64,000 nt of DNA from Adiantum capillus-veneris (GCA_014529385.2 CM043958.1:149986793-150050792); one strand, 5' to 3'; shown: positions 8,919 through 19,081, counted from the stretch's first letter. The notes: generated by a model from the sequence alone, not told the origin. Numbers and translations: made by a program.

Positions 8919-9420
8919 AACAACGCCAATCATTTCAAGAAGCCTTGGCAAATTTCACCAAGATCTTCACCCTTTCTTGGGGTAAAAATAACATCATGTA
9001 TCATAGTGAACTTATTACAAGAGATTGTTTTCATTAAATAATGTGCATCATTTCTCATGTGAACAACATATCTTATTTGCACATGGTGCATTTTTTATGA
9101 CCAAATATGGTTCTCTTGAGATTTTTAGCACTCAAGGAATGGAGAAGTCCCATTATCAAGCAAGGGGGGTTACTTAAAAAATCCACGACATGGTGGTGGA
9201 ATGGTGCAATCCAATTATTTGAGGATATGTTTAAATGTTTTTTTTGCATAACATTTGCTCGTAATCTCACAATGGAGCGTGCGTGACAATCCAAGATTGC
9301 TAGGGAAGTGCGCAAATTGAGTCGTCAAGAGCACAAAAACAAGTGGCGAATGTCGCAAGGCCCCGCCAAGCAGGCTGCATGGCACCAATGTAGAGTGCGA
9401 CAAGGGTTAAAGTGGATTCT
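8919..9420 (+). pseudogene. Decayed coding trace, unknown family
   Basis: Short plus-strand readings in changing frames look like old coding sequence: SFQEALANFTKIFTLSWG (about 8934-8987), then YGSLEIFSTQGMEKSHYQAR (about 9104-9163), then RHGGG (about 9187-9201), and ARNLTMERA with a Lys/Arg-rich tail near 9260-9350. Stops and frame changes separate them. I do not recognise the family; a DNA transposase remnant is possible because it sits among mobile elements, but nothing proves it. The left edge abuts the A3 LTR, so it is probably the sequence into which A3 inserted. Confidence 0.3.
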
Positions 9421-9638
9421 GTGAGAGTGACTACATGTGAACGCAGGGTCCAACTCTTCTTTATATATTTTTTAAAATAAATTTTGGTGCATCCTTATAA
9501 ACAATAATAGTTTTTTGTAAAAATTTGTGTGAACAGGGCCCTTTTAAATTGGGCTCTATTAAAATGGGCCCTTATGAATACTGGATCCACTCATGAACTA
9601 CTTTTTTCTTCAGCACACGTGAGCCCTTACCATACCCA

Positions 9639-10535
9639 ATGGCGCGCACCAAACAAACCACCAAAGAACATTCGCTTGCCAAGAGAAACACCCTCCAAGG
9701 ATGTGAGAAGACGGTGTGTCTTAAAGGCACAAGAAAACAACTGCAAACACCTGGCAGTTCGAGGCACTCTTCAAGTGGTGGGCATGGTAGTTGGGCCATG
9801 ATTCATCGAGGGAAGATGATTCTTGACATGCACAACAGAAAAACCTCGATGTAGAGTTAAGAAATGTGCCGAGGCAAGAAGAGGAGGGTTGTTAAACATT
9901 AGAGCTTGGCAGGGAGGAGCCGCCACGCCACCAATCGCAAATTAGGACCTCAAGATCTTGGGTGGTCCATACAGATACTGAATTAGAGATAGAGCCACCA
10001 TGGAAGCATGCTCAGATACCACGCACACACAGAGTGCTAGTGGGGGGGAAGACCCTGTCCTGTGGCTAGCGAGCTCTCTCCACATCACAAGATCGGGAGG
10101 CAAGGGAAGAGGATGACTCAAAAGAGGTGGAAGATCCAGCACCAAAGCATGTAAACATGTGTAAATCTAAATTTTTCAAGAAGCCCAAATTCCGCCCACC
10201 AGCAAACGTGCAAGTGCCCCCTAGACAACCTTGGCGGCATCGTAAAATAGCAAGGGCATTTGCAAAAATCGTGCACTACTAGAAGACTACTGAGCTTCTA
10301 ATTTGACTAGCCCCCTTTGCTTGCACGATGAAGGGGGTGCTCCAAAGCTATGGCAATCAATATAGAATGCAAGCAATGGCACTGGAGGCTATTCAAGAAG
10401 CTGTAGAGGCCCACATCATCTTAGTGTTGGAAGATACCAACCTATGCGCCATACATGCAAAGAGAGTGACAATACAGCCAAAGACATGCAGCTTGCATGT
10501 CGATTGTGGTGGCGGGACTTTGAGCATTAGACAAA
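9639..10535 (+). pseudogene. Histone H3 pseudogene, interrupted and frameshifted
   Basis: Several pieces of histone H3 lie in the right order on the plus strand. The start MARTKQT is at 9639-9659. KGTRKQLQT (H3 KAPRKQLAT) is at about 9723-9749, after some 14 extra codons. A Ser-rich and GG stretch follows to about 9780. FKKPKFRP (H3 VKKPHRFRP) is at about 10177-10200. TTELLI is at about 10286-10304, directly followed by TGA, then PF. QAMALEAIQEAVEAH is at about 10372-10416, and EDTNLCAIHAKRVTI, identical to H3, is at about 10430-10474. A one-base loss after the next PK shifts the final QLA. H3 packs DNA in nucleosomes; this copy cannot encode it. The roughly 390-bp gap in the middle could be an insertion or an old intron; AAG before KKP resembles a 3' splice site. 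Confidence 0.88.
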
Positions 10536-10706
10536 GTTACACCTACCTTTTTGTATTGCACACCCTTCTTTTTGTACTCAGATGATTTTGCAATGACAAA
10601 ATGATTGAGAGTTTTGTGTCTATCGTCTCCAAATCCATTTTCCTTTTTTGCTTCTTTATGTGTTTTAAGTTAAGTAATTCTATGCATGAGCAATTAAATT
10701 TAAACC

Positions 10707-10899
10707 AAATATTAACATTTTTTGATGGCCTAGAGGGCATACAAGGACAAGAAAAGCCAAAAAGGGGGTGGCCACAAGGGCGCGTAGATGGGCCAAAGAG
10801 AAGTCACGTTCAACCCATCTGCATGCCCTTGTGGCCACCCCCTTTTTGGACTTATCTGGCCTTGTATGCCCTCCAGGATACCAAAAAATGTTAATATTT
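10707..10899. repeat. Long hairpin 1 (arms about 85 nt)
   Basis: The left arm (10707-10793) begins AAATATTAACATTTTTTGAT and the right arm (about 10815-10899) ends CCAAAAAATGTTAATATTT. The arms pair through GGGCATACAAGG with CCTTGTATGCCC, through AAAAAGGGGGTGGCCACAAG with its complement, and through GTAGATGGG with CCCATCTGC. The loop is about 20 nt. It is far longer than any terminator stem and fits a fold-back transposon. Confidence 0.8.
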
Positions 10900-11064
10900 A
10901 GTGAAAGAAAATGTTTATGCAACATGACAATATAAATTTCACTTCTTTTCACTCAGATTATTTTTATATTGTCCCCAAAATGATTTGCCTTTTTGGCTTC
11001 TTAATGTATTAAGTTAAGTGGAAGGGAGTGATCATGTGCATTTACAATTAAATTTAAGCTTTAT

Positions 11065-11190
11065 CTCACCAATTCTTGGGTCCTGGAGTGCAAACAAGGC
11101 CAAAAAATGGGTGGACGCGTAGTTGGGCCAGCCAGGACCCTTGTCTGGCCCATCTACGCGCCCTTGTGGCCACCCCCTTTTTGGAATTTT
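11065..11190. repeat. Hairpin 2, left arm and inner right arm (outer right arm displaced to 13656-13694)
   Basis: The left arm starts CTCACCAATTCTTGGGTCC and runs on as GGAGTGCAAACAAGGCC. The inner stem pairs ACGCGTAGTTGGGCCAG with CTGGCCCATCTACGCG. The complement of the outer arm (GGCCTTGTTTGCACTCC, then GGTGAG) appears only at 13656-13694, beyond the LTR element at 11191-13650. Removing that insertion restores one continuous stem. Confidence 0.8.
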
Positions 11191-11526
11191 TGTTGGGTTA
11201 GGGTGGATAGGTTAGTCTGCCATTCATGGTAATGGCATGCTTGGAGAGGTTAGTATAGAGCTTGAGAGAGAAACTATTGCACAATGCAATATAGAGTATG
11301 ATTGGAAATGATAGAGCTTACAAATAGTCAACAGATTGTGCCTCTATATAGGATTTTACAAATAGACAACCTTTTGATACATGAGCACAATATGTGGCTG
11401 CCTATGCACAAATAGAAGTGCCTTGTTCTTTATACAAAGGTTGTAAGAGGTTCTTCACATGGCTTGACACATGAGGTGGAAGGGATTGTTCACACAAGAG
11501 ATGCAACAAAACATCGCATCCCAACA
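11191..11526 (+). repeat. 5' LTR of the 2.46-kb element
   Basis: It begins TGTTGGGTTAGG and ends CGCATCCCAACA. A CTATATAGGATTTTAC motif near 11343-11358 could be a TATA region. The sequence just inside (ATCCCCCCCTATGTGGG) is not a recognisable primer site. Confidence 0.75.
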
Positions 11527-13311
11527 ATCCCCCCCTATGTGGGTTTTGATTGCATATCACTCACACAATCCTCCCCTCAAACCACACTAGGGTGAGGCAC
11601 ACAATTCACAAGCCTCCCCTTGAACACAAAGTTGCCTCCCCTAGACACAAAGGGTATAGGCACACAAAACATTAAGGTGTAGGCACACACAAGACTCCCC
11701 TGGCACAAATAAAGGGTAAGGTACAATTGAGAGAATGCTTATCCACATTTTGGTTGTTGTTTGTTGGAGGATTTTCTCCCCCATACAAATTTGCAAAACT
11801 TTGTTTTTATGTCGTTAGTGTCCTTGCCACATTGTTATGTTACTGCTGTTGTCGTTCATATTTTGATCCAATGCAGAATGCAATGGAAGATATAATGCAC
11901 ATATATGGAAAATAGAGGGAAAAACCATGTGGGAAAAAGACCTCATTATTTATGCCATGCAAAAGGATTATGAAACTATATTGAATTTATGCTCTTCTTT
12001 CATCTTGATGTTGTGAGCTTTTTCGTGTGTCGACGTTTTCTTCATCATTTTCCCGTTGATGTAGATCTTGATATTATTTGATGTTGGTGGTCCAGTTTGA
12101 CAAAGATGCAATCTCTATGGCGAATGGGGTACAATGTAGTGTATCACAAGTGGTTGACGCCTGTGTAGGCATAACATATGTATCATGGTGTGGTGCTTAA
12201 AAGAAAAATTACAATTACGCTCAATAGTTGTCACACACTCAAGTCTAGTGCTAAGGAACACTTAAGGCTAGCACATTGCAACACTAGTTCAAATGGTGTG
12301 AAGAGGCTCTGACAAATAATTCTAAAAGAGGGCACTTGTTTTCAGGGGAAAATGGACCCTTGGAGTGGAAAAGGGGTTTTTGGGAAGCTTCCTATATTAA
12401 TTTATGAGCTCGCGTAGGAATGAGGCCACGTTGACAGCTTTGCAGGTTGGCACAAAGAAGCCGGAAGAAGCCGGCTAAGCACGCTCTGTCTCTATGTAGA
12501 CAGTGAGCACATGCAAGGGGGGGGCAGACACGATGGTGGTATAGCAAGTTGTCGTATGGAGCTGGGCTGTCAACGACGAAGGTGATGACGAGGAGAGTAT
12601 ACAGAGGGGACGAGGCTTGGGCAGGTGTATAGTAGCAAGTAGCAACTCTTGTGGACCTGACATAAGTTTTTGAGTAGCTGTGTTAGGGTTGTGGGGCAAG
12701 TGGTGGGCTGTAGATGATGACGGTATTCATATGCAAGCACACGCAGAGCTAGACGGCAATGGAGGCCACATTGCAGCAATTGGTAGTGGCACTGACAAAC
12801 TGTCCTTGAATCCGGTGTAGTGCCAAGCTTGACACGTTGATGATGAGGCAGCAAGGTCGAGTGTGGCTTAGATTAGAGTTTTCTAATCTATTAGATCCTA
12901 GGCATCCTCACTATGCTAGATTTCATTAGCCCTATCTCTCTGTAAACCATTGCAGTTGCTAGTCATACCTTTCATACATTACATACAAACCTTGACACTA
13001 ATCATCTCTCAATATTCCTCCTTTCGAGTCAATTAGGGATGGGATATGTACTATTCAAGCCCCACTACCCACACTAATTTTGATTAGCAAGAGGAACTTG
13101 TGTTAGTATGCACTTTTTTTCTCCTATCAATTAGTGCGTGCATTTAGGTTTGATTTACTGCAAAAAACAAAAGGCCTTGATTTCTAATTTTGGAGCTTAC
13201 TTGATTAGTGTGATAGTTTTCTGTATGTGTGTGGCCATCAGGACAAAGCCTTTTGTGCGAGCCACCTCCAAATTTTAAAACAAACACAAGGAATCTTTGG
13301 AAGTTGGAGTT
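11527..13311 (+). other. Interior of the 2.46-kb element, non-coding
   Basis: It begins with a C-rich stretch of short CTCCCC and GGCACAC motifs (11530-11700), then unclassified sequence. Short frames (for example 11727-11915 plus, 12475-12854 minus) match nothing recognisable and overlap each other. A G-run sits at about 12518-12525. It appears non-coding. Confidence 0.6.
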
Positions 13312-13650
13312 TGTTGGAAAAAGGATCGTTTTCTTTTGGAAGGTTTTCATTACTGGAAAGGCCAAAGAACAATTGGTATCACAGCTTGAGAGAGAAACTA
13401 TTGCACAATGCAATATAGAGTATGATTGGAAATGATAGAGCTTACAAATATTCAGCAGACTGTGCCTCTATATAGGCTTTTACAAATAGATATACTTTTG
13501 ACACATGAGCACATTATGTGGCTGCCTATGCACAAACAGAAGTGGCTTGTTCTTTACACAAAGGTTGTAAGAGGTTCTTCACATGGCTTGACACATGAGG
13601 TGGAAGGAGTTGTTCACACAAGAGATGCAACAAAACCTCGTATCCCAACA
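13312..13650 (+). repeat. 3' LTR of the 2.46-kb element
   Basis: It starts TGTTGGAAAAAGG and ends CGTATCCCAACA. It contains ATTGGTATCACAGC at 13372-13385, which looks like an initiator-Met primer site although it lies inside the repeat; the 5' copy has GTTAGTATAGAGC at the equivalent place. Confidence 0.75.
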
Positions 13651-13655
13651 ATTTT

Positions 13656-13694
13656 TTGGCCTTGTTTGCACTCCAAGACCCCATAAATGGTGAG
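13656..13694. repeat. Hairpin 2, displaced outer right arm
   Basis: TTTGGCCTTGTTTGCACTCC through to GGTGAG is the reverse complement of 11065-11108. It is separated from the rest of the stem by the LTR element. Confidence 0.8.
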
Positions 13695-14040
13695 ATATTC
13701 TATGAAATCATGTAGCAACAATGTGTAAAACCCCCTTTTGGCCCTATCTTGGATGGTTTGTAGCTCTGAACACTAGAAAAGCACAAGTGCAACTTCAATT
13801 AAAATGCCCAAGCATCATTTCAACCCAAGCGACCCATTCCCACCTCCTTGACAGTAGTCCCACTTATGCTGAGTTGTTGCTTAAAGCAAAAAGGACACTG
13901 CTTATTAAATTTCAGTAATTTACAAGATTGAGAGATCACATTGAAAAGAATGTACAAGATAGAGAGGAAATGAAAAATATATTTTATTAATTTTGAAAAG
14001 TTAAATTTACATCATACATCTAAGGAGCTCATAATTTTCT
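13695..14040. other. Unclassified sequence
   Basis: No gene or repeat boundary is recognised here apart from a CCCCTTTTGGCCCTATCTTGG stretch near 13729-13749 that may be a last piece of the fold-back unit. AT-rich toward 13970-14020. Confidence 0.4.
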
Positions 14041-15690
14041 TTGCCATTTCCTAGGACCTCTCTTGCGTGTAAGGCAACTCCCTGGCCAGGAGGGAGTGCA
14101 CTATTGCCTGATGGTCAGTTGAGCCAATGGAAGCGTGAATCCCTACCTGAGCAAGCACTTTGCCACGGAAGTCAGTGCCAAATGCTGTGCATACAAGAAA
14201 TCTACACACTAGGATCACAAGATGCACAGTTTGAGCAATGGTGCACAAACACAAAACCTTGCCCAAAGCTTTCAATGACCATGTCATGAAATGGCCTTGG
14301 GGAGTAAATTTATTATGTACAATGGCAACATCACCAAGGGGGAGTTGTCCTATGTAATGTGCAAGGGAAGACTGAGGTCCAAAGGCCGTTCATCCTTGCT
14401 GCAAACTCATCAACCTCTAGGACGTCCTGTCATAAATCAATCAAGGGTAAGAAAAAGACAATGAAGGGAAGTAAAAAAAACATGGAAATTAGGATAGATT
14501 TTACCTCTTGCTCCTTGTCATCCTCCTCCCTATTGCCCTTTCCACCCAAGTCGACGCTTGTTTTCATCGCATCCACGAGCTTTGGATCATCAGAGGGGGC
14601 GTTCTGCAATGGAATAGGCATCCTAACGGCCACAACCATGGCTTGTGTGGCCTAGAATTATTCCTCGTCCACATGCAGTTGCTCTACTTCCAGGACCTCC
14701 ATACACACAACTGCAATAGTTTCAGTAACAGAGTCCACAAGTGGCAAGAGCTTGCTTTCAAGGGCATCTAGCACACTGTCTAAGGGAAATTGGGAACTGG
14801 TGCATAGCACGCTCAGGCAGTCATCCATGCACATACCAAATGTTTTCTCCAAGTCATGCATAAAGACATACTCCTCCCCATCCACTACCACTAAAGAGAA
14901 GCCTCATTCGTTAGTGGTGCATCCACTAGAGTGTCACTAGTGCTAGACACAATGATGGATTTCTCAACAACCTCCTCAAGCCCCTTGGGGTACTTGAGCC
15001 AAAGTGCTTGGCATTCTGCTACAAGGTTCATGGGGACACCCTCCTGCTCCTTGGCATCCTTGATAAAGGACCCAAAAGGAAGGTGTGGTAAGGGGAGCTC
15101 CTCTAAATGAGGTCCATGCTCACAAAGAAGATGAATGTTGCCAACCAAGAAAGGTACACCACCTGGGCCCAACTTGCACTTCTTGAGCGCTGGCACCCCT
15201 GGGGCTTGCTCGTCCAAGAAATGACATGCGTCGGTGACAATGTCTTGGAACTGTCTCAACCGCTTGGAGAATGGCCAATCACCTTTGTGTATGTAGCACA
15301 AGAGATCGCAAACACCCAGATACCTGCATGTGGGGAGATAGATACAAAATATTTTATGATGTACTCCTCCATGAACGCTGAAATATTGGAAAATGCATCC
15401 ATGTGGAGAGCAACTGTGGCATCAAGGTCGGGGAGATGAGTAAAGAAGGTGTGGAGGTCCAACTTCCCTTGTAGTTGGTGTCCTCAAGGAAGAGGGTGAA
15501 GCGTGACAAAGGGGTGGATGTGGGTGCAGATGGAGAGGCTGTGGAGGCATCCATAACTAACCGGGGGTGCAGACAGAGAGTGGAGGAGCTCAAGGGTTGC
15601 AAACATGAAAGGTTTGAATGAGTTATGCCCTTTTTTAAAGAAGGAACTTTTCCCAATAAAAGAAAAAAAAAACACTTTCACAAAAAATGA
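14041..15690 (-). pseudogene. Decayed multi-exon minus-strand gene, unknown product
   Basis: Successive minus-strand readings run in one direction: MDASTASPSAPTSTPLSR (about 15552-15500), DLDATVALHMDAF (15450-15390), DWPFSKRLRQFQDIV and a conserved-looking stretch to KYPKGLEEVVEKS (15283-14958), EEYVFMHDLEKTF (14880-14835), VLDALESKLLPLVDS (about 14777-14730), and MPIPLQNAPSDDPKLVD (about 14620-14570). A GT-AG intron follows, then SLKALGKVLCLCTIAQ near 14280-14225. Frameshifts and stops between the blocks exclude a working product. I recognise no family. The composition, the intron and the absence of retroelement motifs suggest an old host gene or captured gene. Confidence 0.5.
14427..14504 (-). 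other. Putative 78-bp GT-AG intron of the decayed gene
   Basis: On the minus strand the exon reading ends ...DDKEQE, followed by GTAAAATC, a T-rich stretch and TTATGACAG. The reading then resumes in phase as DVLEVDEFAARMNG. The length and T-richness fit plant introns. Confidence 0.55.
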
Positions 15691-15929
15691 ACTTTCATCT
15701 CAATGTGACGGTTAGATTTCAATAATAACTAAAGATGGTTCTAAAACAAGTTGTAAGACGGCCAACAATTTGGTTGGGCAAAGATGTGCAAAAATTGTTG
15801 CTCCAATATCCACATGTATAGCATTGAATGTGCCAAAGAGGCTATGTAGTGTCTGCTCCTCCACTAATGTGGATGCAAATAGGACTATAAATGCATGGAA
15901 AATCTTAAGTATGAATCCATAAGAACATT

Positions 15930-15990
15930 CCACTGTGATTTCACAGTGGCATGTGATTTCACAAGCTAGGTGTGATTTCACACCTAGCTT
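15930..15990. repeat. Cluster of three TGTGATTTCACA palindromes
   Basis: CCACTGTGATTTCACAGTGG (15930-15949) is followed by a plain ATGTGATTTCACA (about 15951-15963) and a 28-bp inverted repeat with arms AAGCTAGGTGTGA and TCACACCTAGCTT (15963-15990). Three copies of the core occur within 61 bases. Confidence 0.85.
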
Positions 15991-16554
15991 TGTATTCTCA
16001 AAACATGTACTTACAATGTGCTAGAAATCGAGTTGGTTGTTGCAATTGCATGCTTGACATTGAGAAAACATGTTGCACAATGGCTAAGGTCCTCTTGTCT
16101 TTGCGATTCTTGAAGCCAAGGAGTTTCCTTTCCAATGATGATCCAAGTTTGCATGATTTCACACACGGTGAGGGCCAATAGCAGATGGCTGCATGTATAC
16201 CCAAGCACCTTTGGTGAACTCTTGTGGCACCTAGTCATCATCTATACCTCTTGTGTTGTGGCATGCAAGTGTTGTGACCTCATCCTTTGGCTGCCTTTGT
16301 GGAGTAGAGCTAGCCATGGGTGAATAAAGAAAATTAGGAGGAGGAGGATGACCTTGCTTGGTGCTACAATGTAGGTCGGACAAAGTGAATGACTTTGCTT
16401 GGTGTGCCAATGGGAGGTGGTAGTGACAGAGGGGGGGAGGAGTGTTGTGGAACTCGAGATAGGAGAAGGTGGATAACCCTTGCTTGGTGTGGCAATGGTA
16501 GGTGGGAGGGGAGGAGAGAGGAGCTTCCTTGCTGCAACAATGGAGATGGTGTAG
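15991..16554. other. Unclassified sequence
   Basis: No convincing coding. Minus-strand frames of 120-140 codons (16231-16795) are low-complexity Ser/Pro/Thr/Leu strings caused by a GA microsatellite and GGAGG-rich DNA. Confidence 0.4.
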
Positions 16555-16581
16555 AGAGAGAGAGAGAGAGAGAGAGAGAGT
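16554..16581 (+). repeat. (GA)n microsatellite
   Basis: An uninterrupted run of AG dinucleotides of about 28 bases. Confidence 0.95.
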
Positions 16582-17640
16582 GTTGGAGTAGAGGGTGAGT
16601 GTGATGGTTGCAACCAAGGAGGGGTTGGAAAAGGGGTTCTAGAGAGAGAAAATAACTTTCTGACTGAGGAATAGTTTTGGGGAGGCTTTGGATAGTAAAA
16701 ATTGATGTTTCAAAAGTTTTTGGAAAAAAATGAATTTTAGGTTTTTTGGGTGTATGTTTTGACTTTTGGAGGTCAAAAAATGCTTTTTTGACCATAAAAT
16801 AGGTTAAAGGGGGGTTTTAAGAAGATAAGATTTGAGTTTTGAAAATTTTGAAATATTTTAAAATTTTGGGATTTCAAAACCAGATAAAAAAGGAGGGAAG
16901 TTGGAGGTTCCAAGTGGCCTCCCCCTTCCCCCCCACCGTCTCACTAGGTAAGAGGCCATTAAGAAGTGTAAGACTACTTTGTCCCCCCACTTTTTTGAGG
17001 GCATACAGTGTGTCCACCACCCTCTTCTCATTGGCTGGCCTCTAATTAACCTTAATCCCAAAGGGCCCTTAGAGGGTTCATATTTTTCCTGATGTATGTG
17101 CACCTGGGTGTAAATGCAGAGCCTAAACTTTGTTTGTGAGTGTAGCTTCACCATTGTATTGGATGGCAATGATCCACTCGTGGGCTCTTTGAAATCTATA
17201 CCCCATGAAGGAAATTTGAAAAAGTTGTCCAACTGAAGGCATCTGGCTCCTTCAAGGACTTCTTGTTGTTGGTGTAATGTCCATAATTCCTTGGGGAATA
17301 TGGTAGCCTTGACCTTTGTTCCGTCTGTTCTGCTGCTTGAAACTTGCATATGAAGATATTCAATGGGACTTTATATAGCTCCTGCTTTGATACATGAGCT
17401 TTTTTGTTGGACGAGATATCCATGACCTCGTAGGGTGCTAACCCCCATTCCTTTTGACATTTTTTGTGGGGCATTCTGTGACAAATTTCAACCACTTGTA
17501 GCATCAAAAGATGATAAAAAATTTATTGAGAAAAAAGGAAAAAATGCAAACTTAACCATAAAACTGAAAAATGAGCATAACTTTGTCAAAACTACTTCAA
17601 ATTTGACCAAATTTCACTAGTGCATCTAGGACTACTATAG
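16582..17640. other. Unclassified sequence with minor minus-strand frames
   Basis: Two overlapping minus-strand frames occur (17507-17196 and 17349-16858, up to 163 codons). They begin with ordinary-looking protein (EVMDISSNKKAHVSKQELYK) but match no family I know. The C-terminal half of the longer one is Trp/Arg/Gly-rich from purine-poor DNA. It could be a captured or decayed gene piece. Confidence 0.35.
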
Positions 17641-17682
17641 TCACAAAGGCATGATATCATAGATGAAATCTAGCTCTAAGGT

Positions 17683-18804
17683 ACATGGATCACGATCCAT
17701 GTTGGATAACATTTTGAAGATCTGGTGGTACCATCCGATAGGGCTCATCAAGGTGATGCCTTGGTCCAAAAAGTTTGAGGTTTGGATCATTGGTTAAGAA
17801 TTTAGGCGAAATCTTGGTAATTTCTTTCATATTTAGAGAATTTGGGCCTTTTGCTTGGTATTTTGGGATCCAAATGACTTGATACTTCATGGCTAAACTT
17901 GGTATGATGTCTAGAATCATATGGTAGTGATTTTTCTTAGTCTAGTGAAAAAGGTACATGGATCGCGATCCATGTTTGGCATAGTATTGGAGCACCCTTT
18001 TGCACACATGTTCCTATAAGTCATCCTAGCACACTAGTGAATTTTTTTCAAGTGTGGACTTGTTTTTCTTGAGTTTACTCAACTTTCCAGTTTATGGTCA
18101 TGTTTGTTCTGTCTTGACCATATTTGTTTTTTGGATCCATTTTTGACCACTGCCCCTTGATTGATATCTCATGGTTCATTGACTCCTAATTATTTGTGCC
18201 TGAGAACCACTTTGTTGCACGACTTCCCACCAAGAATTCATCATTTTTTGGATTCATCTGAAGTAAGAAATTTAGGTAGGCAATTTTCATGACCTTACAG
18301 TTATCCCTTTGCTCTGTTTTACCACTATTTAGACCTTGAGTGTTGCTTCTCTTGATCCTTGGGTTTTACACACTATTTGTTTCCCTTATGTCTTGTACTT
18401 CTTCTAGATGAAGGCATTGAAAGTTCCAAATGCTACTCTAGCTAGTGGGTTAGCTTCATGTTCCCTTCCCAAGCCACATGTCATAGTGTTTTTTGGAAGT
18501 TGGATCATTTTAGCATTGGTTAGATAAAAAATGACCATTTGCAGACTGAAAGTACCAAATCACTTGGTTTTAATGATTTTATGGTCCATTTTGTGCCTAA
18601 CTTGCATGGCCAGTCATCCCTTTGCCTACTCCAGCCAGTGGCCTACTTATGTACTATTTTTGTCATCAAGGTACATGGATTGCGATCCATGTTGGAACAT
18701 GTTTTGCAAATCTAAGTAGTAGAGTTTGTTCTAGGCTTATGGGGAACTTACTGCCCAAATTTTATGGGATTTAGGGTTTTGGGAACATGGATCATGATCC
18801 ATGT
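17683..18804. repeat. Four dispersed copies of a 20-bp palindrome
   Basis: ACATGGATC-NN-GATCCATGT occurs at 17683-17702 (centre AC), 17956-17975 (centre GC, perfect palindrome) and 18785-18804 (centre AT, perfect palindrome). At 18673-18692 it occurs with one change in the left arm (ACATGGATTGCGATCCATGT). The first three in order are preceded by AAGGT and the last by GGGA. Flanks are otherwise not alike over any length I can see. Confidence 0.9.
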
Positions 18805-19081
18805 TGCAACTGTTTTTGCCTGGGATGATTTTGCCAGGTGCCAAGAATCTACTGATGAGAGGGTTTTGGGTTTGGACAAGTTTTGGACTTCCCCATTGCT
18901 TCTGAAAATTTACAGAATTTCTATCTTGATTTTGATATGATCTGTTGTTTTGGTGTTCCTGGTGGAGTGTGTATCATATAAAAATGTTCTTGTATGGTTA
19001 ATGATCATACCTGTCAAATTTGGTGTATTAAGGGCTACTAAAGTGGTTGCAACAGGCAAAAACACGGTAGAACTCTCTAAG

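Larger units (their letters stand above)
10545..11190. repeat. Two tandem, diverged copies of a fold-back element unit
   Basis: A lead sequence containing TTAAGTTAAGT and AATTAAATTTAA recurs about 360-380 bp apart (10650-10706 and 11000-11060). Each copy is followed by a long hairpin with a shared core: AAAAAGGGGGTGGCCACAAG in unit 1, and the related CCAAAAAATGGGTGG and CTTGTGGCCACCCCC arms in unit 2. No coding is seen. This is probably a MITE-like or fold-back transposon, but terminal repeats and a TSD were not fixed. Confidence 0.6.
11191..13650 (+). mobile_element. Non-autonomous LTR retrotransposon (TRIM/LARD-like, 2460 bp)
   Basis: Its ends are TGTTGGG...CCCAACA, flanked by the direct repeat ATTTT (11186-11190 and 13651-13655). 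Terminal direct repeats of 336 and 339 bp share a core starting GCTTGAGAGAGAAACTATTG at 11260 and 13384 and running to the end. The interior (11527-13311) has no gag or pol reading. The first about 70 bp of the two repeats are quite diverged. The strand is assigned from repeat polarity and is not proven. Confidence 0.8.

Noticed and set aside
9639-9854. 71-codon frame starting MARTKQT as a working histone
   Set aside because: After RKQL the reading leaves H3, and the C-terminal half is 390 bp away behind stops.
10707-10899. Hairpin 1 as a microRNA precursor or terminator
   Set aside because: A related hairpin follows in tandem and the stem is long with flanking shared sequence, which fits a fold-back transposon better. 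Small-RNA data would be needed to claim a microRNA.
15930-15990. TGTGA...TCACA palindromes as bacterial CRP-type operator sites
   Set aside because: The spacing between half-sites is 2, not 6, and everything else in the window is plant nuclear DNA.
16231-16795. Three overlapping minus-strand frames of 120-140 codons rich in Ser, Leu, His and Pro
   Set aside because: Low complexity from a GA run and purine-rich plus strand. Open in all three frames at once, which is typical of composition and not coding.
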